From assembly GCA_050084515.1 (NCBI GenBank), contig CM114272.1, positions 57,226,001 through 57,290,000 on the forward strand: DNA of 64,000 bases, read 5' to 3'. Position numbers and translations under genes: made by a program. This document shows positions 20,040-33,019 of the stretch, in pieces (the first letter of the stretch is position 1; the number at the start of each line of letters is the position of its first letter). The DNA is from Blasia pusilla (taxonomy: Eukaryota > Marchantiophyta > Marchantiopsida > Blasiales). Under the pieces are notes generated by a model. It ran no database searches and was not told the DNA's origin. It saw nothing but the letters and a program-made list of their open reading frames with translations.

Positions 20040-21640
20040 GATACACCTCACAATGGGAAGAAAGCAATTAATCCATTGGACAGATGCTCAGTTACTTGTA
20101 TCCTTGGAGATCAGCATGCATCTCTATCATATGTGACAAATGTCTATAACCACTATAAAATTCATGAGTATGGCTTGAAGCAGGATGATGTGAGTAGGAC
20201 TCAGAGGCAAGATTGGGATAGGCCTCAAAAAATTGCTTCAAAGAGAGTGCAAGCTTGTTTGCAGGATATATTTGAGAGAATGGATATTCATCATGACAGA
20301 AGCCTAGGAACCCAACTATACTTGGAGGTTTATGGTGATTACATTGATGTTTTCTTCTCACGAAAACATGACTTGAGGAGTCGTAGTTTTGGCATCTTAA
20401 GTGTCGTGGTTCTTTCGACTTTGGAGACTTTGGTTGAGACATGGTGATCATTCTCTCATAGGGAATGTAGGATATGTGTCAGAGATCTTTGTTGGATAGT
20501 GTAGTGGGATTGAATAGATTGGCTTGCTTGGAATTTTGACCCGAAGGATTAAAGATTGGTCAATCTCACCCAAAGCAAGATCATTTGTGGGGAACACTCC
20601 ATCCATTAGGTATAAGAGAAGATGCTCCTAACGTGTTTGACTATTCTTTGATTAAGACTAATGACCTGGTAGTTGATGCCCTTAAAAAGGTTTTGGATGA
20701 AGAAAAATCAATATTGATCAAGTTGAATATCTCTTCCAAGTCCTCTTTGCTACAGGTCAGAGGCAATGGTGGTTGTATACACAGGATGTGGAGATAGAGA
20801 CGTGTCTTGATTCTGTTGTTATGAATGAGACACTTGCATGTGATGACTCTAAGGATTTAGAACACAAACCAACAGTAGGCCTTCGTCCATCCCAAGGAGT
20901 CTAGTGTTGATAACCCAATGCCAAAGGATTTGAATAGTCTTGATGCGTGGGAAAGTGATGCACCGGCCTCTGTTGAGTTTAGAGTGATTGGTGAGGACTT
21001 GGTTGAGAATGCATATAACAATCCATCCATAGAGACAGAAACATTGGGACATGAGGTAAGGCATACATTTAGTTCAATTATGCAAGAGTGCACAGATGGA
21101 GTTCTTTGTGGAGTTGTACCTAATCTGACATTTGAGAGCAAAATATACTACAAGTCTACTTTGGTGAGTGATTGTGCGTGCAATCCTTTCATTTCTAAAG
21201 ATAGGCTAACACGGATGTCATAGAAAACATATTACACTATAGGTAAGGTAAAAGAACCAACTAATCCAAATTACCCAGCTTTTTATGTTGACATTTGAAG
21301 TGATATAGTTGTTTAGTTTGAGTCTACTAAACAAGTTGGCCCTTCTACCAAATCAAGTAAGTCAAAGAAGAGAAAAAAAAAACCTAGATGAGAACCAATT
21401 AGTCCCTACAAAAGATTTTTGGTTAGGTCGTATTCTATTCATCAAACAAAATATATGGTAGTCAATGGGGTAGATGTAGATCTTCCCTTGATCTTTTGGA
21501 TTTTCCTGTCCCAAAAGATGGGCAGATAGGTAGTGTATGTCAAATATTGTGCAATTGGTAGTGGCACTCAATTAAGAGAAGCATCTTGTTCACATTTGAT
21601 GCATGTGATGGCCAATATATTGATATTGAAATGGTGATTT
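20040..21640 (+). pseudogene. Decayed unrecognised coding region, probably transposon-derived
   Basis: A 123-codon frame (20076-20447) reads LGDQHASLSYVTNVYNHYKI, GLKQDDVSRTQRQDW, ASKRVQACLQDIFER, GTQLYLEVYGDYIDVFFSRK. After frame changes, 20585-21230 gives further protein-like sequence (GIREDAPNVFDYSLIKT; WESDAPASVEFRVIGEDLVE) and a Lys-rich segment near 21350. The order of segments and the repeated frame changes suggest one decayed gene of about 1.5 kb. I do not recognise the family with confidence. It may be a domesticated or dead transposase-associated gene. Confidence 0.45.
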
Positions 21641-22599
21641 CAAATATGAGCTTGTCCATGAAGCCAAGTCTTACATCTAGGATATATGAATTGGATAACG
21701 GTTATTTACAAGTAGTCAATGATTACATCTATAGTGTGACATCTTTTGCCAAGTGATGTGCATGTTATAGTGTGAAGTCATCTTTTGAGATTATGATAGG
21801 CTAGTTTTGGGAGGTGATAGGTTCGGGGGATGACGGTGTGGCCATATGAGCATCTTGTTGACATATTGAGGTTGAATTCCCTCCTTCATATATAGGTCCC
21901 AAAGCAATGTGGAAAGTGGAAGTTGCACTAAACATTCATGCAGTTAGTGGAATCATGCAGGTAATTCCCCCTAACTCAAGCTAGTAAGTATTATGTTATG
22001 CCCAAGAGTAGTTTTTCTTATAAGCAGGCAATTCATGATGGTATTCCCCTAAATTTTACCTATTGCTTGTAGTACTTTCTCAACTATTATTGCAGATTTT
22101 GAGCATAAGACATGGTATAATAATCCTTGAATATATTTGCAAAAATTACCCTAAATCCATTTCAAATAAAAAAAACTAGTTTGTAATGTATTTGATTACT
22201 ATTTCTTTGCTCTAAACCAAGGGAGCCACATGCCTCTCAGAGAAAGAAAAGACGTTTAACTAAAGGGCCGACAAACACTCTTCCAACTACAAGCAATGAG
22301 CAAGACAGTGATGTCAAGTATGGAAGCACCAAAAAGAACAATAGAAAGGTAAAAATAATGAACTATTTTCAACTCATTGATTTTCAAGTTCTCACTTGTA
22401 GGTAAGTGTATTGTTCTTATCTTGCATTATAAATGATAATTGATTCTTTATGTTAGGTGGGATATGTAAAGTTTTCAAGATCTCTATCTTTCAAGGATTG
22501 GTCCTTCACAAACTTCAAGGTAAAAGTAGTTCTACGCTATATATCAAGGATTCAAGCTTAAAAAATAGCTATTTAAAAGAGTCATACAAAGCCAACTAT
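21641..22599. other. No gene seen
   Basis: Mostly AT-rich. A Lys-rich frame fragment near 22230-22350 may belong to the decayed gene upstream but lacks identifiable motifs. Confidence 0.4.
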
Positions 22600-23095
22600 A
22601 GTCAATCAAGCAAACCAAAATCATTAATATGACTAGTCAAATTTTTTCACTCAAATATACCCAGTCATTTCAAGATACCAAACTCATCAATATGATTTAG
22701 TCATATTTTATGACTCATCCACATTAAGTTATTTAAACAAACCAAGTCAATCAGTATGACTTGGCCTACATTTATGACTCAATCATCGTAAGGCATTTAG
22801 AAAAATGAAGGTGATCCCTATGACTCGATAGAATCTTATGACTCAATTGTCTCAAGTTATTTTGACAATTGAAAGTGATCAATATGACTCAATCATATGA
22901 CTATATGTGTTCATACATGGAAAAGCTTGTTAGTCACATAACATAATGACTATATGAGTCATCATAAAATGACTCTAATCATCGCATGGTATATGACTAG
23001 GCTTTTGTAACTCCATGTCATTGAGTCATTAGTCATTTCTAGTCATATATGTACATATATAACTATGATAAGTCATATGAGTCAATCATAAAAAC
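22600..23095. repeat. Cluster of TGACTCA / TGACT motifs
   Basis: About 500 bp hold roughly 20 copies of TGACT or its complement AGTCA, several as TATGACTCA or ATGAGTCA. Spacing is irregular, so this is not a simple tandem repeat. TGACTCA is a bZIP-type binding motif; whether it is used here is unknown. Confidence 0.6.
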
Positions 23096-25298
23096 CATGA
23101 TTTCTTCTATCTGGACACCCTTTGCTAATGGATTTATGTTTCGAACTTGTTTTAGATCATGGGAAGGGGTGAAGTGGGTTCACATGTAGCACTCAACCAA
23201 TCTAAGGACACCAAATGTTTGCGCGCGGTTTGTAGGATGCAGGCCAAGCACAGGCCGAATGCGGGTCGAGTGGATAAAAAGCGGGCTACAATATGGCATT
23301 TATACATTGGCTGGGAAGCAAGGGGCAGGATATTGGCCAGCACATGCTTGGTTCTAGGCCTCTTGTAGGCTTGACGTGAGAGGCTCTTGGTCCGGTTTGT
23401 CAGGGACATACGACGTTACTAGACGTAGCGGGCCAATTGTGAGCTAGAAATCATGTGATGAAGATGGGTGGCAGGTCACTTGATTGATCTGTAGGCTAGT
23501 TGAGCAAGGGCGTATTATGTGGGCCATGCGCACTCTTGATCGTGTTGCCTACATTTGGGCCAAAATAGACGTGTCCATCTTTGGGATAAATTCCACATAC
23601 ACGGACTATGCCCTTGTACAATCTTGTTTTCAAGACATCCATGCAAGTGACATGTGTCCCTTTAGTTTTTTTCAGGCCTTTTATCAATAAGGTTAAATTT
23701 ATTTATTTATTCAATTTTTTTCTCTTTCATTAAAAAAATTTATTGAAAAAAATTTAGGGACATAAGATTTTTTTTAGTGGTAAAAGCTTTAGTAATTTGA
23801 AGTCTCCCTAATCCGAATCAAGTCTCCCTAATAGGGTGAGCTTAAAGTTACTCAAGCTAGTAAGCTTAATTTATAGTTTCAATTAGGGAAAATGGCACTA
23901 CATTTGGATGACTTTAAAAAAATTCTAGTCCCCCTTACCAAGAATTTCAAATTACTAAATTTTGTAATTCCTTTAAATTTTTTAATTGCAAAATTTTGAC
24001 CTTTTATTAGGATAGGGGAATTCCATTTCAAAGTACAAAATTATGAACCTAAAATTTAATATTAACATAATCAAAAGGTATACAAGTGTTTATCGTGCAT
24101 TCTCATATCTATTTTTATTATTATTGGAAAGTGCTTTCTTATTTGGCGTATTGGCAAATGCCTTTTTTCTTAAATATGTGACAACCTAGCATCAAGACAA
24201 TATTTCCCCCCTCTATTGGCAACAAGAAAAAGATTTTGTGTGCAACATAATTAATCCTTTCATTCCCGTGCAACTCCCACTAGTTTGTTTTGTCATCTAT
24301 TTCTTCCCTTTTTTTTAAACTTTTCAAATTTTCCCTCCTTTCTACAAAATTCCCTTTTTCCATTATTTTTAAAAATGGGTTAAAAACGTACATGGGAGAC
24401 CATATTTCTAGTCTCCAAGGCGGCTATCCCAAAGGAAAGTTGCTAACACAAAATATTTCACAGAAAGACCCCGAAATACTACACTTCCATCCGGTCTATT
24501 TTGGCGTTTAGGCATCAACATAGACTTTCACGCACACTTGCATGAAAGTCTCCTCTTACAACTCCCATCCTTGGTAACTACGGTTGAATTGGAGAGGATA
24601 TCTCTCGAGCTTTATGAATGTCTGGCTAGAACGCATAGTGAAATCTGGAAACTTACATCTTTCAATCTATATTATCATGAGGGAGTGTCTTCTTGATTTG
24701 CAAACATCTCTCTGTTTTAAATTTTGACAACTAGACAACAAGAAAACGTTTCACATTCTTCGAACATCAATAAGAAAAATTAAATTTACATGGAATATTA
24801 ATAATCTCTTCCATTTAAAATAAGTGTATGCATGTAAAATAATTGGATCACTTTTAAATAAAAAATCACTTCTTATCGGGACACAATTTGGTTGTTTCTC
24901 ACATATCCTCTTATCGCGTAGTAATATCTCCGTATCTTTAGTAAACTAGACTAAGTTCGAATTCAACTAAAATGAACTGAAGCTGTTACTCTAGTTTGTC
25001 CACCCATGTTTTAGTCCCCCGCCACGGAGTTGAATGCTTGAAGGCCGCGGAAAGATAACTTTAAGGACAATTTCTAGTGTGTAACTTTTAAGGACTACCA
25101 ATGCCAACGACTAATTATCTGCACACAAATCACAAGCTCTAGAATACCTCTGTCCTGAATATACCGCATTCCAAAGTTGGGTCCGACTGGCTAGCGGCAA
25201 AAAGTTCACGTTGATTGGCACGGAGAACTCAGATCGAAATCAGAGGGGCAGACACACCTAACGAGATGCGCTAGAGCGATATCAAGATCCGTCTCCCT
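23096..25298. other. No gene seen
   Basis: The first 600 bp are GC-richer without recognisable coding sequence. From 23690 to 25000 the DNA is AT-rich. It lies downstream (3') of the minus-strand amidohydrolase gene. Confidence 0.5.
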
Positions 25299-26982
25299 CT
25301 ACTCCATCAGTGAATGGAGGAATTCTTCGCCGAGGAAAGGGTGGAACAACTTAGCAGCGTTTACAAAGTTGATCAGCCGCTCGTCCTTCTTCGACAACTC
25401 CATATAGGTATCCAGAGTGTTCGAATTCAGGGCGATACCTTGAACAGGGGCGTAGGGATAATCAGATCCGTAAGTGATCTGAGACGAAGGTAGGAACGAA
25501 AGAGTGCTGGGAAGAGAGGTTGCCGTTGCGGATAGGGCCACGTCGACGTAGAACTTGTTGAGAAGTTGGAGCGTAAGTTGGGGACTCTTGCCCTCCAACA
25601 ATTGAAGGGCACCGGCGATACGAGTGGCAGCGAAAGGAAGAAATCCACCGGAGTGGGCCAGAATGAATCTGATTTGTGGATATTTCTGAGTTACATTTCT
25701 GAACACGAGATTAGATGCAGCTCGAGTCGTGTCTAGCAAGAAGTCGATGACGAAAGGAGGCAATCCTGTGCTGTTGGGTGAAACTGCAGTACACATCAAT
25801 CAAACACGGAAAAAAAGCTTAGATTGTTTCGCTTCCTACTGTTCGCAGTGTACGTGGCCAAATCAATCTATGACCAAGCTGATGCAGAATGGGAAAGTTC
25901 AAACAATGCGTGCAAAGTATCTGAAATTAGAGGGCCAGCACGAAGTTGACAAACATGAGAACTTCTAAAAGAAAAGAAAAATCCTGGCCGGAAATATCTC
26001 CCAACCTCAAAAGTTGGGAGACGGTGATGACCATGAAGACAGGCTTGGAAAGAAAATTGAGTAGATTTGTTAACGTCCCCCCTTCTTCTTAAGGCAGCTT
26101 TCGAGAAGATTTCTTGCAGTAGATTATTGTTTACATTCGCGTGTGACCTAACTTAAGATCCATGACGGAAGACGTTGATGTATATATCTGCATGATCTCG
26201 TCTGACTTCAGCTAACACAGGTTATTGGAATCCAGCCTGTGTTAGCTGAAGATTACAGCCGGAGAGATTTCCCTTCGCAATGCGACGGACGAAGAACTGC
26301 TGATGGCTTCCCCACTCAGAATTCGCCCGATCCCATAATGTTTCGAACTTAGTAACGTAGACAATGAGTAGACAAGTGAAGACTTTTACTCACTTATCTC
26401 AGGTCCGAGACCCTCGGGACAGGGAGAATTGCTGGGGTGGACGAAAACCGTTGCGTTGCGCTCATTCAGCACTGCGTAAAGGGGCTCGAACAACGGACTG
26501 CCAAGAAGCTCTCCGTGTGAACTTGCGTACACAATGACTCCTGCAGCCTTGAGATTGTCCAGCGCGTAGATGGCTTCAGCCACGGCGCCCTCAACGTCGG
26601 GCAAAGTGAGAGAGGCAAAGTACCGGAATCGTTTGGGATATGCTTTCGTGAGATTGTAGCCATATTCATTCAGATTACGGGCCAAGCTACGTCCCTCAGC
26701 GATTGGAAAGCCCTTCGTAAGCACGGCTCCGGGAGTTGATGCAGACACGATCGCTACATCGATGTTGAAACTATCCATCAACGCGAGATGAGCCGAGGCA
26801 TTCCAATCAGGAATGGGTCTGCCTCCTGAACTGATGTTGTTCGCCTTCAGCACGTCGTGATAAAATTTTGGTACAAAATGACAATGCGTGTCAATTCGTC
26901 TGATCCGCTTGTCCGTGACGGCCAACGCTAATACTGCCAGCTGCAGCAGACACAGGACCACCGAAGCACTCCTCTTCTCCAT
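25299..26982 (-). CDS. Secreted amidohydrolase (amidohydrolase 2 / ACMSD-like), two exons
   Basis: Exon 1 is 26982-26394 and exon 2 is 25783-25299. Joining GATAA|GTGAGT to TGCAG|TTTCAC keeps the frame and gives 357 residues. Residues 1-22 form a signal peptide (VVLCLLQLAVLALAV core), so the product is probably secreted or enters the endomembrane system. Metal-binding and catalytic positions of the family are visible: H33 and H35 in the DTHCHF motif, H182 in VFVHPSN, H240 in FILAHSGG, and D304 in YGSDYPY. Members hydrolyse or decarboxylate ring compounds (ACMSD, 6-methylsalicylate or resorcylate-type decarboxylases); the substrate cannot be told. Length is normal and there are no stops, so this is the one apparently working host gene. 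Its closest relatives may be fungal, which I infer from style only. Confidence 0.88.
25784..26393 (-). other. Intron of the amidohydrolase gene, with a perfect hairpin
   Basis: A 610-bp intron with a GTGAGT donor and TGCAG acceptor, interrupting codon 197. Within it a perfect 16-bp inverted repeat, CTTCAGCTAACACAGG at 26206-26221 and its complement at 26236-26251, flanks a 14-base loop. It could be a small foldback insertion or a structured intron element. Confidence 0.8.
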
Positions 26983-28230
26983 GGCGGCGGGGCGGGTGAT
27001 CTCTTACTCTTACTCTTGGGCGGCGCTAGCTAGATCCTATGGGCTACCCTGTGGCTACTTGTTCCAGGAGAACCAGTTCTTGAATTCTATGCTGACGATA
27101 TTTTACCGGTATGGTACCTGACTGGTCTTCAGGAATGGCTGGATTGCGGCTCAGATCGCTTGGCGCTCTTCTGCTGTACTTTGAAACCATTTTATACTTC
27201 TAGCACTCGAAGGATGGATGTTGATCGAACTCTGCGCGCCTACAAAGAAAGGACTAAGTCTCCTGAACAAGCGGGCAAACATGTATGTTCAAGCTGTTAT
27301 GCTCCTGTAGAAACACGATTGCGAAATTCCTTTCGCGAAGGGACCCAATGAATCTTTCTGAGAGTCATCGCTTCAGAGTGACAACTAGTGGATTGCCATG
27401 TTCACTCAAGGCCCGATGAAATTCTCAAAAAGTGAGTTCTAAAATTAGAGATTGACCCCAAAACCCAGCAGCGCACTTTTCTACGCATCTATATTATTAT
27501 ATTATTATCTATGACAGTGGCGGCAAGAAGAAAGAAATTGAATTTGTGTCCTTTCAGGAGTTATCGTGTCTAGACTATAAACACTCTTTTATTTACACAA
27601 GCAGACCTTATTAGTTAATTAGTATACCCGTGCTGTTAAACAGGTTTCTTTAAATAATAATTATCAACTTTTTACTTTGAAAATTTCTTTGCGTAAAGAA
27701 TTTTTTAATTGAATGAGTTGTATGAGAGGGTGCCTTAGTAAAAATTGAGTTTCTTATTTTTATTGTACCACAAAGAAAGATTCCATTTTTTTAAAAGTTT
27801 TACCTTATTTATAATTATAATAAAAATAAGATAATGAAAAAAATGATTGGTTGAAAGATCAAAAGGTAAGCCAAAGTCCAACCCAATCAAAGTAATGAAT
27901 GGGATGAAAATTCGATCCACAAGATTTCTCCCCGTGATGAGTACCATGAAGGCACAAACTACCACTCCTGTCCCATTAGCTTGTCCTTTTGTTTCATTAA
28001 TATTTCTTAATGATATGATTGGTGCCCCAATCTTTAAGGAAAAAAATTTGAGTGTTGAAACGAGCGAGGTTATGTCTCTTCTACTAGAGTTGGAGAGTTT
28101 AACAAGAATTTCTAACGCACTTTTGATTTGGAAGTCGAGTTTAACATTTTGAATGGGAAGCATCAACAATTGTGTGAGGAGCATGAGAGACTAAGGCATG
28201 AGATGAAGAATATTGTAAACGAATCAATTT
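26983..28230. other. Upstream region of the amidohydrolase; no gene seen
   Basis: The first few hundred bases presumably hold the amidohydrolase promoter (minus strand), but no clear TATA box was picked out. Open frames at 27735-28184 (minus) and 27847-28152 (plus) overlap each other and show no motifs. The sequence is AT-rich from 27400 on. Confidence 0.4.
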
Positions 28231-28506
28231 CCAGAGATCAGATCCATAAAAGACAAAGAACTGTAATGACACACCATACAGAGCAATGGAGGAGGGCATT
28301 CAAATCCGTCATCAAAATCAATTACCAGAGATTAGATCCATAGAAGACAAAGAAATGTAATGATACGCCATACAGAGCAATGGAGGAGGGCATACGAATC
28401 CATCATAAGAATCAATTACCAGAGATTAGATCCATAGAAGACAAAGAACTGTAATGACACGCCATATAGAGCAATGGAGGAGGGCATACGAATCCATCAT
28501 GGCAAG
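28231..28506. repeat. Tandem repeat, 94-bp period, about 3 copies
   Basis: Units start with CCAGAGAT at 28231, 28325 and 28419 and are about 93-95% alike (AGAACTGTAATGACAC; GCAATGGAGGAGGGCAT). They lie in a stretch where plus-strand frames look weakly protein-like (28128-28343), but 94 is not a multiple of three, so the frame would change in each unit. Confidence 0.9.
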
Positions 28507-28933
28507 AACAAGAAATGGATGAACTACTACGTTGGAGAGCAATACGGGAAAACATCCTTGAGACAGCTTTACTTGAGGGTCGTCTCGTGAAAGAGGTTGA
28601 TACAATCTTATTTCAACCTATCTAGCCACCTCTTGTGGCCGTCTGCTCTACGCGTAGCATGAGACGACGAAGTGGATCCAAACGCTGCCAACTATGCTTC
28701 TTTGATATTGGCACCAACACCTCTTAATCTGAGCAGACAAAAACAAGATATCTTAGATATTCCTGATTTGATGAAGGTAATTGTTGTAGCTGAAGGAGGG
28801 ACCCTCATGCCAAACAAGTGGCCCAAATGCATGATTTTCTTTAAACCCATTGCCATAGAAGGTTGCTACGTGATAGGTACATGTAAAGTCTGTTATTGGC
28901 ATCAATACTCTCTTTAAAAGGCCATGTTCTTAT
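28507..28933 (+). other. Unrecognised protein-like stretch
   Basis: A plus-strand frame at 28672-28917 (81 codons) and a preceding frame (KKWMNYYV-like, ARTRNG) have no recognisable domain. They may be exons or decayed transposon sequence lying upstream of the LTR. Confidence 0.25.
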
Positions 28934-30406
28934 TGTAATGTACAACTCTAGGAAAAAGATACTCTTTCTATCGCAAAGTACTAAGTTCATTCCCAAGAGA
29001 CCACTGTTTCCTTAGTAAGGAGAGGTTTTATCAAGAATATCAAGAATAAACTCCTTCTTCACTAAAATGCTTCATTAACTATGACGACAATGCCTTACAA
29101 GTAGAAAAGAATAAAAGACTTTTCTTTCCTCTTGGAAAAGACTCTTCTCAAGTGCACACGAAGACTCTTGCAAATCTGCAATAACAAAGCTCCACCAAGA
29201 CCTCAAAGAGACCTCAAGAATGGCGGCTAACCCTACTTTCAGAACTAAATCTGTCATGGCAGATTACTCACCGTCTAACAGCTTTCGTATGCTTCTTCTT
29301 GATTATCTTCCGGAATTATGAAACTACAAGACTCAACTCTCAACTCTACTGCAACCCAATAAGGTTTTACACTCAACTCCGCACATCAGAAAGCATGAGA
29401 GAAGACTCTTCTTCTGCATCAAAGAGTGGAAAGAACTAGAAAAGAATTACAACCTTCAGAAAGTACAAGACTCTTCAGCTTGGATCATCCCTTAACAAAA
29501 CTTCCTACACACTCACCAAGACTGCTGGTAAACTCAAGATACACGGAACAGTATTGGGGAATTCAAGACACAAGGAAATGATCCCTTCTACTACTGACTT
29601 ACTCTTTAAATAGTCTTTTACAGTCCTTGATTGCTCTTCCTATTCTAATCTAGATTTCTAACTGCTAATCCTAACCTACTCTATTCAAATTCTCCAACCC
29701 TCCATCTTCCTAAGATGGTTGGTTGCCTTGTGATTCATTTCCTCTCCCTCTTTAACCGCTGCGCCGTTCCATTTCCAGCTTCCAAAAGTGCCGTGATGGT
29801 TCAGTCTTCATAGTCTTCGCTTTGCAGTCCTATCTTCGCGCGAAGACTCTTATCTTCTGCCGCCGCGAAGAGTCCTCATTTTGACTTTCTTTCACTCCGT
29901 TTCCTAAAAAACATTTCCTATCTTTCTATCCCTATTCTTAATACACTTTTCCGCTTCCTAAAGACTCTTTGACTTCTTCTGCTTCTTCCTCTTCCTTGTT
30001 AGAGTTCTTAGTCTTTGCTCTTGGGTCTTTGCTCTTTGTTCTTTGTACCCAATCTTTGCACAAAGAATATCTTCAATCTTCTATACAAAGAAGCTTTTTC
30101 CAGTCTTCGTTGACAGTCTTCACTGCTGTTCTAACTGCGGTCTTTTCTTACGAAGCACTCGCGCTTCTTCTTCTAACTTCTTTTCCAATCTTTTTCCTCT
30201 TTTACACAATTCTTACTCTTCCAGGACAGTCCTTAATCTATTAACATATCTTGTCCTCTCATCAAAGTTTTGTCAGTCACTCTTCATACAATTTCGGTAA
30301 AGTAAGGCTCTTTACTTCCGGTATTGAGTCTTTAGTCCTTGCTCAAGGAAGACTTCTGTACAAAACTTGATCTTTCTATCAAAATTTCAAAAAATTGGGC
30401 ACTACA
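28934..30406. repeat. Diverged LTR of the TGTAATGTACA family
   Basis: The start TGTAATGTACAA, the internal segments (AGAGACCTCAAGAATGGCGGCT; TTTCAGAACTAAATCTGTC) and the end (AAATTGGGCACTACA) correspond to the well-defined solo LTR at 50456-51675. No target duplication is visible at its ends and it is about 1.47 kb long, with many GAAGAC/GTCTTC motifs added between 29.7 and 30.1 kb. Its orientation is taken from the solo LTR and is not proven. Confidence 0.6.
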
Positions 30407-33019
30407 CCCGTCACACAAATGTCCAACTTGTAGACAACCTCGATAAGGAAGAATGTATCACCTTTTTTTCATATCTTTTTTCGCGCCTGATAGTAATGCA
30501 TCACCTTCGTATCGCAAGCAAACCCAAGAGCAAGATAATTTTACTTCTAGTTTGGGACATCGTAGCCGCTGATCCAATTATAACCTTGCAATGAACATGG
30601 ATGGGGTGGTTCACAAAGACATCCCAAGTCAACAAAAAATTGATGTGGCAATGCGATCGTGGCTCATCTACTTCATCCATATGTACATCAAGGAGGGCTT
30701 ATCCACAGAATGGCCATAGATCTCCAAAATCGAGAGGTGGAAAACTTCTTCTTTGCGTAAGGGTTGAATCAACAAGAAATCTGGGATCTATTAACACAAC
30801 TCGATAACTTATCCTAAACGATCATCAAAATCCATTGGTGGATGATCTTGTCTTGAGGAGACTCGAATTGATTTTTCCACCTTTCTTATGGCAACATATT
30901 CTTCAAAGGATGGAATGGGGCTATCCACAAACATACCATTACCCTCGTCAAATGCAACAAGAACTCTTTGGATTTTTGGAGAGAGATTGGGAGATGTTTT
31001 CAACACAACCAACACAAGATACAAATGATGGTGAAATAGATGTTGTGTTGGAGAGGACTATTCCTCTTGGAGGGGGGACGCACATGACTAGAACCAAGAG
31101 AAGAGTTGGAAAGACCTCTGAACGGGTGACATATATCCGATGATGAATCAGATTAGATAGAATGTGTATTTTTTTTATCTGTGCAATGAACATAGGTATA
31201 AGGTTCCTCTCAATCCATAGGTTTTCACCTACCACCCGTTTTCGCAGAAAATCTATACATTTTTTTCTCGAAAGCAATTATTTTTACAATCTTATGGACA
31301 AATGCCGTATCCCTTGAAGAAAGTTGAATGCATTTCTTTGAATGGAGTTCTATGGATGGGGATTTGGAGTCGGAAAATTAAGAGATAAATTACTTTGAAA
31401 AAATAATTTTCAACTTCATTGATTCTTACTATTATGGGTGTTTGCTAACTTTAAAGACCTCTGGATGTGAGCCAGTTATAAAAGTATGTTAGCAAGTTGT
31501 GAAAGTTATCCGTGAAGTAAGTTCATGAAACATCTCTAAATTGTCTCTAAATTTTCTACAGGTTTATCCTTAGATAACGTGGAAAATATTCATGTGTTTG
31601 ATTCAAAAATTTAGAACTTTATTTATTAGATTAAATTAAATATTTTTTCATATTCTAGAATATTTTCAGTTTATATTTTAAATAGAGATATGATTTATTA
31701 TTTTAAAATTAATATTTTCCATGAAGTCTATTCTTAAATTTACCCTATGGGCTTAGTATACTACATTGAAAAGTAGAACGAGGGGAAGATTTTAATCATA
31801 AAAATATTCTAAATTATTTCAAAATAAAATGTTATGAAATAAAATAATTTCTTTCATATTTTGGGAATAAATAATAAAATAAAACATGAGAGTATGTCCA
31901 AACAAGAAAAATTCTTCAAAAATCTGAAAAAATCTATTTGTAATCTTAAACTAAAATTCTGATTGGGAAATGTCTGTGCGGGCCTCTACAGACGAGGCAC
32001 GAGCTAAGTGCGGGCTACTAAACTGGTGGGTAGTGGGTTGTTGGAACGGGGTGCGGGCTGGCCAAGTGTGAATCTACATTGTAGGCAAGGCGAGACCAGG
32101 TGTACGTGGCGCGAACCCGGACATGCACAGACATACATATCTTAAGAACGCTGAATAAAACTGGAGAGGCGTGGGGATGGGTTGTCCCATCCCCACAATG
32201 GGAAAACCCAATAGAATTGGATAAAGACATGTCATTCAAGAGAAAAATATTCTAAGTCGTTATTCTAGTGGGAATAACGAAAAATGTGAAGTAAAGCTCA
32301 AAGAGAAACTTTGTGAGTCCAAAATTACAACTTTAGGATACCTTCTTGATAGGAAGAGCCTCTCTTTATATGACATACAAAGTTGGACACCTAAAAATCC
32401 GGCAAGAAAACATTTCTCCAAAACATTCTTACTAAAAGTTGAATTATTAATTTTATGCAAATTTTAATTCAATCATCAGTTTCAAATCTTTAAAATTTGC
32501 TAAATATGTACAATGATTAGAGAGTGCCCCTTAGTTTTTAAACTCTTCTCCTCTTGACACTTTCCATTTTCAATAAATAAGGTTGTTCGCCCTTTGAATC
32601 AATAAAATTGCTCAGAATTAAGTTTAAATGACACTTATTTTTTGAGAATTAATCATTACTTTAAGGAAATAATCTAAACCGGTGCATAGTAGGCACATTC
32701 GCAAGTGTGTGTTTGAAAGCGTTGTTTGTGCTATTTCCAAATCCCTACCCGTGTTCTCAACTGTGCAAGGGTCGCTCTTAAACTCCAAATAGTTCCATAC
32801 TCGAGGAAAATTCAATGACTATCAAGTTATGAATACCGGCCCACCACATACGACTGTAAGGTCTACGCACAGTTGTAAAGAAAATCCCGTACGTGACGTT
32901 GACATCAATGATACTAGAGAGCAAACAACACCACAGTCACCACACTAGAGCCCACTAGTAGCATATGGTACTGGCAATTACAGAGCCTTTTTTATATTTA
33001 TATCCAGTTTATTATAAAA
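30407..33019. other. Mostly non-coding; short unrecognised frames
   Basis: A plus-strand frame from 30593 of 42 codons (MNMDGVVHKDIPSQQKIDVA, then MRSWLIYFIHMYIKEG) and frames at 30835-31143 look protein-like but are not recognised; they may be relics of one gene. 31150-31970 is AT-rich. A hairpin, GTGGGGATGGG / CCCATCCCCAC with a 4-base loop, lies at 32171-32196. Nothing else was found up to the 3' end of the non-LTR element. Confidence 0.4.
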
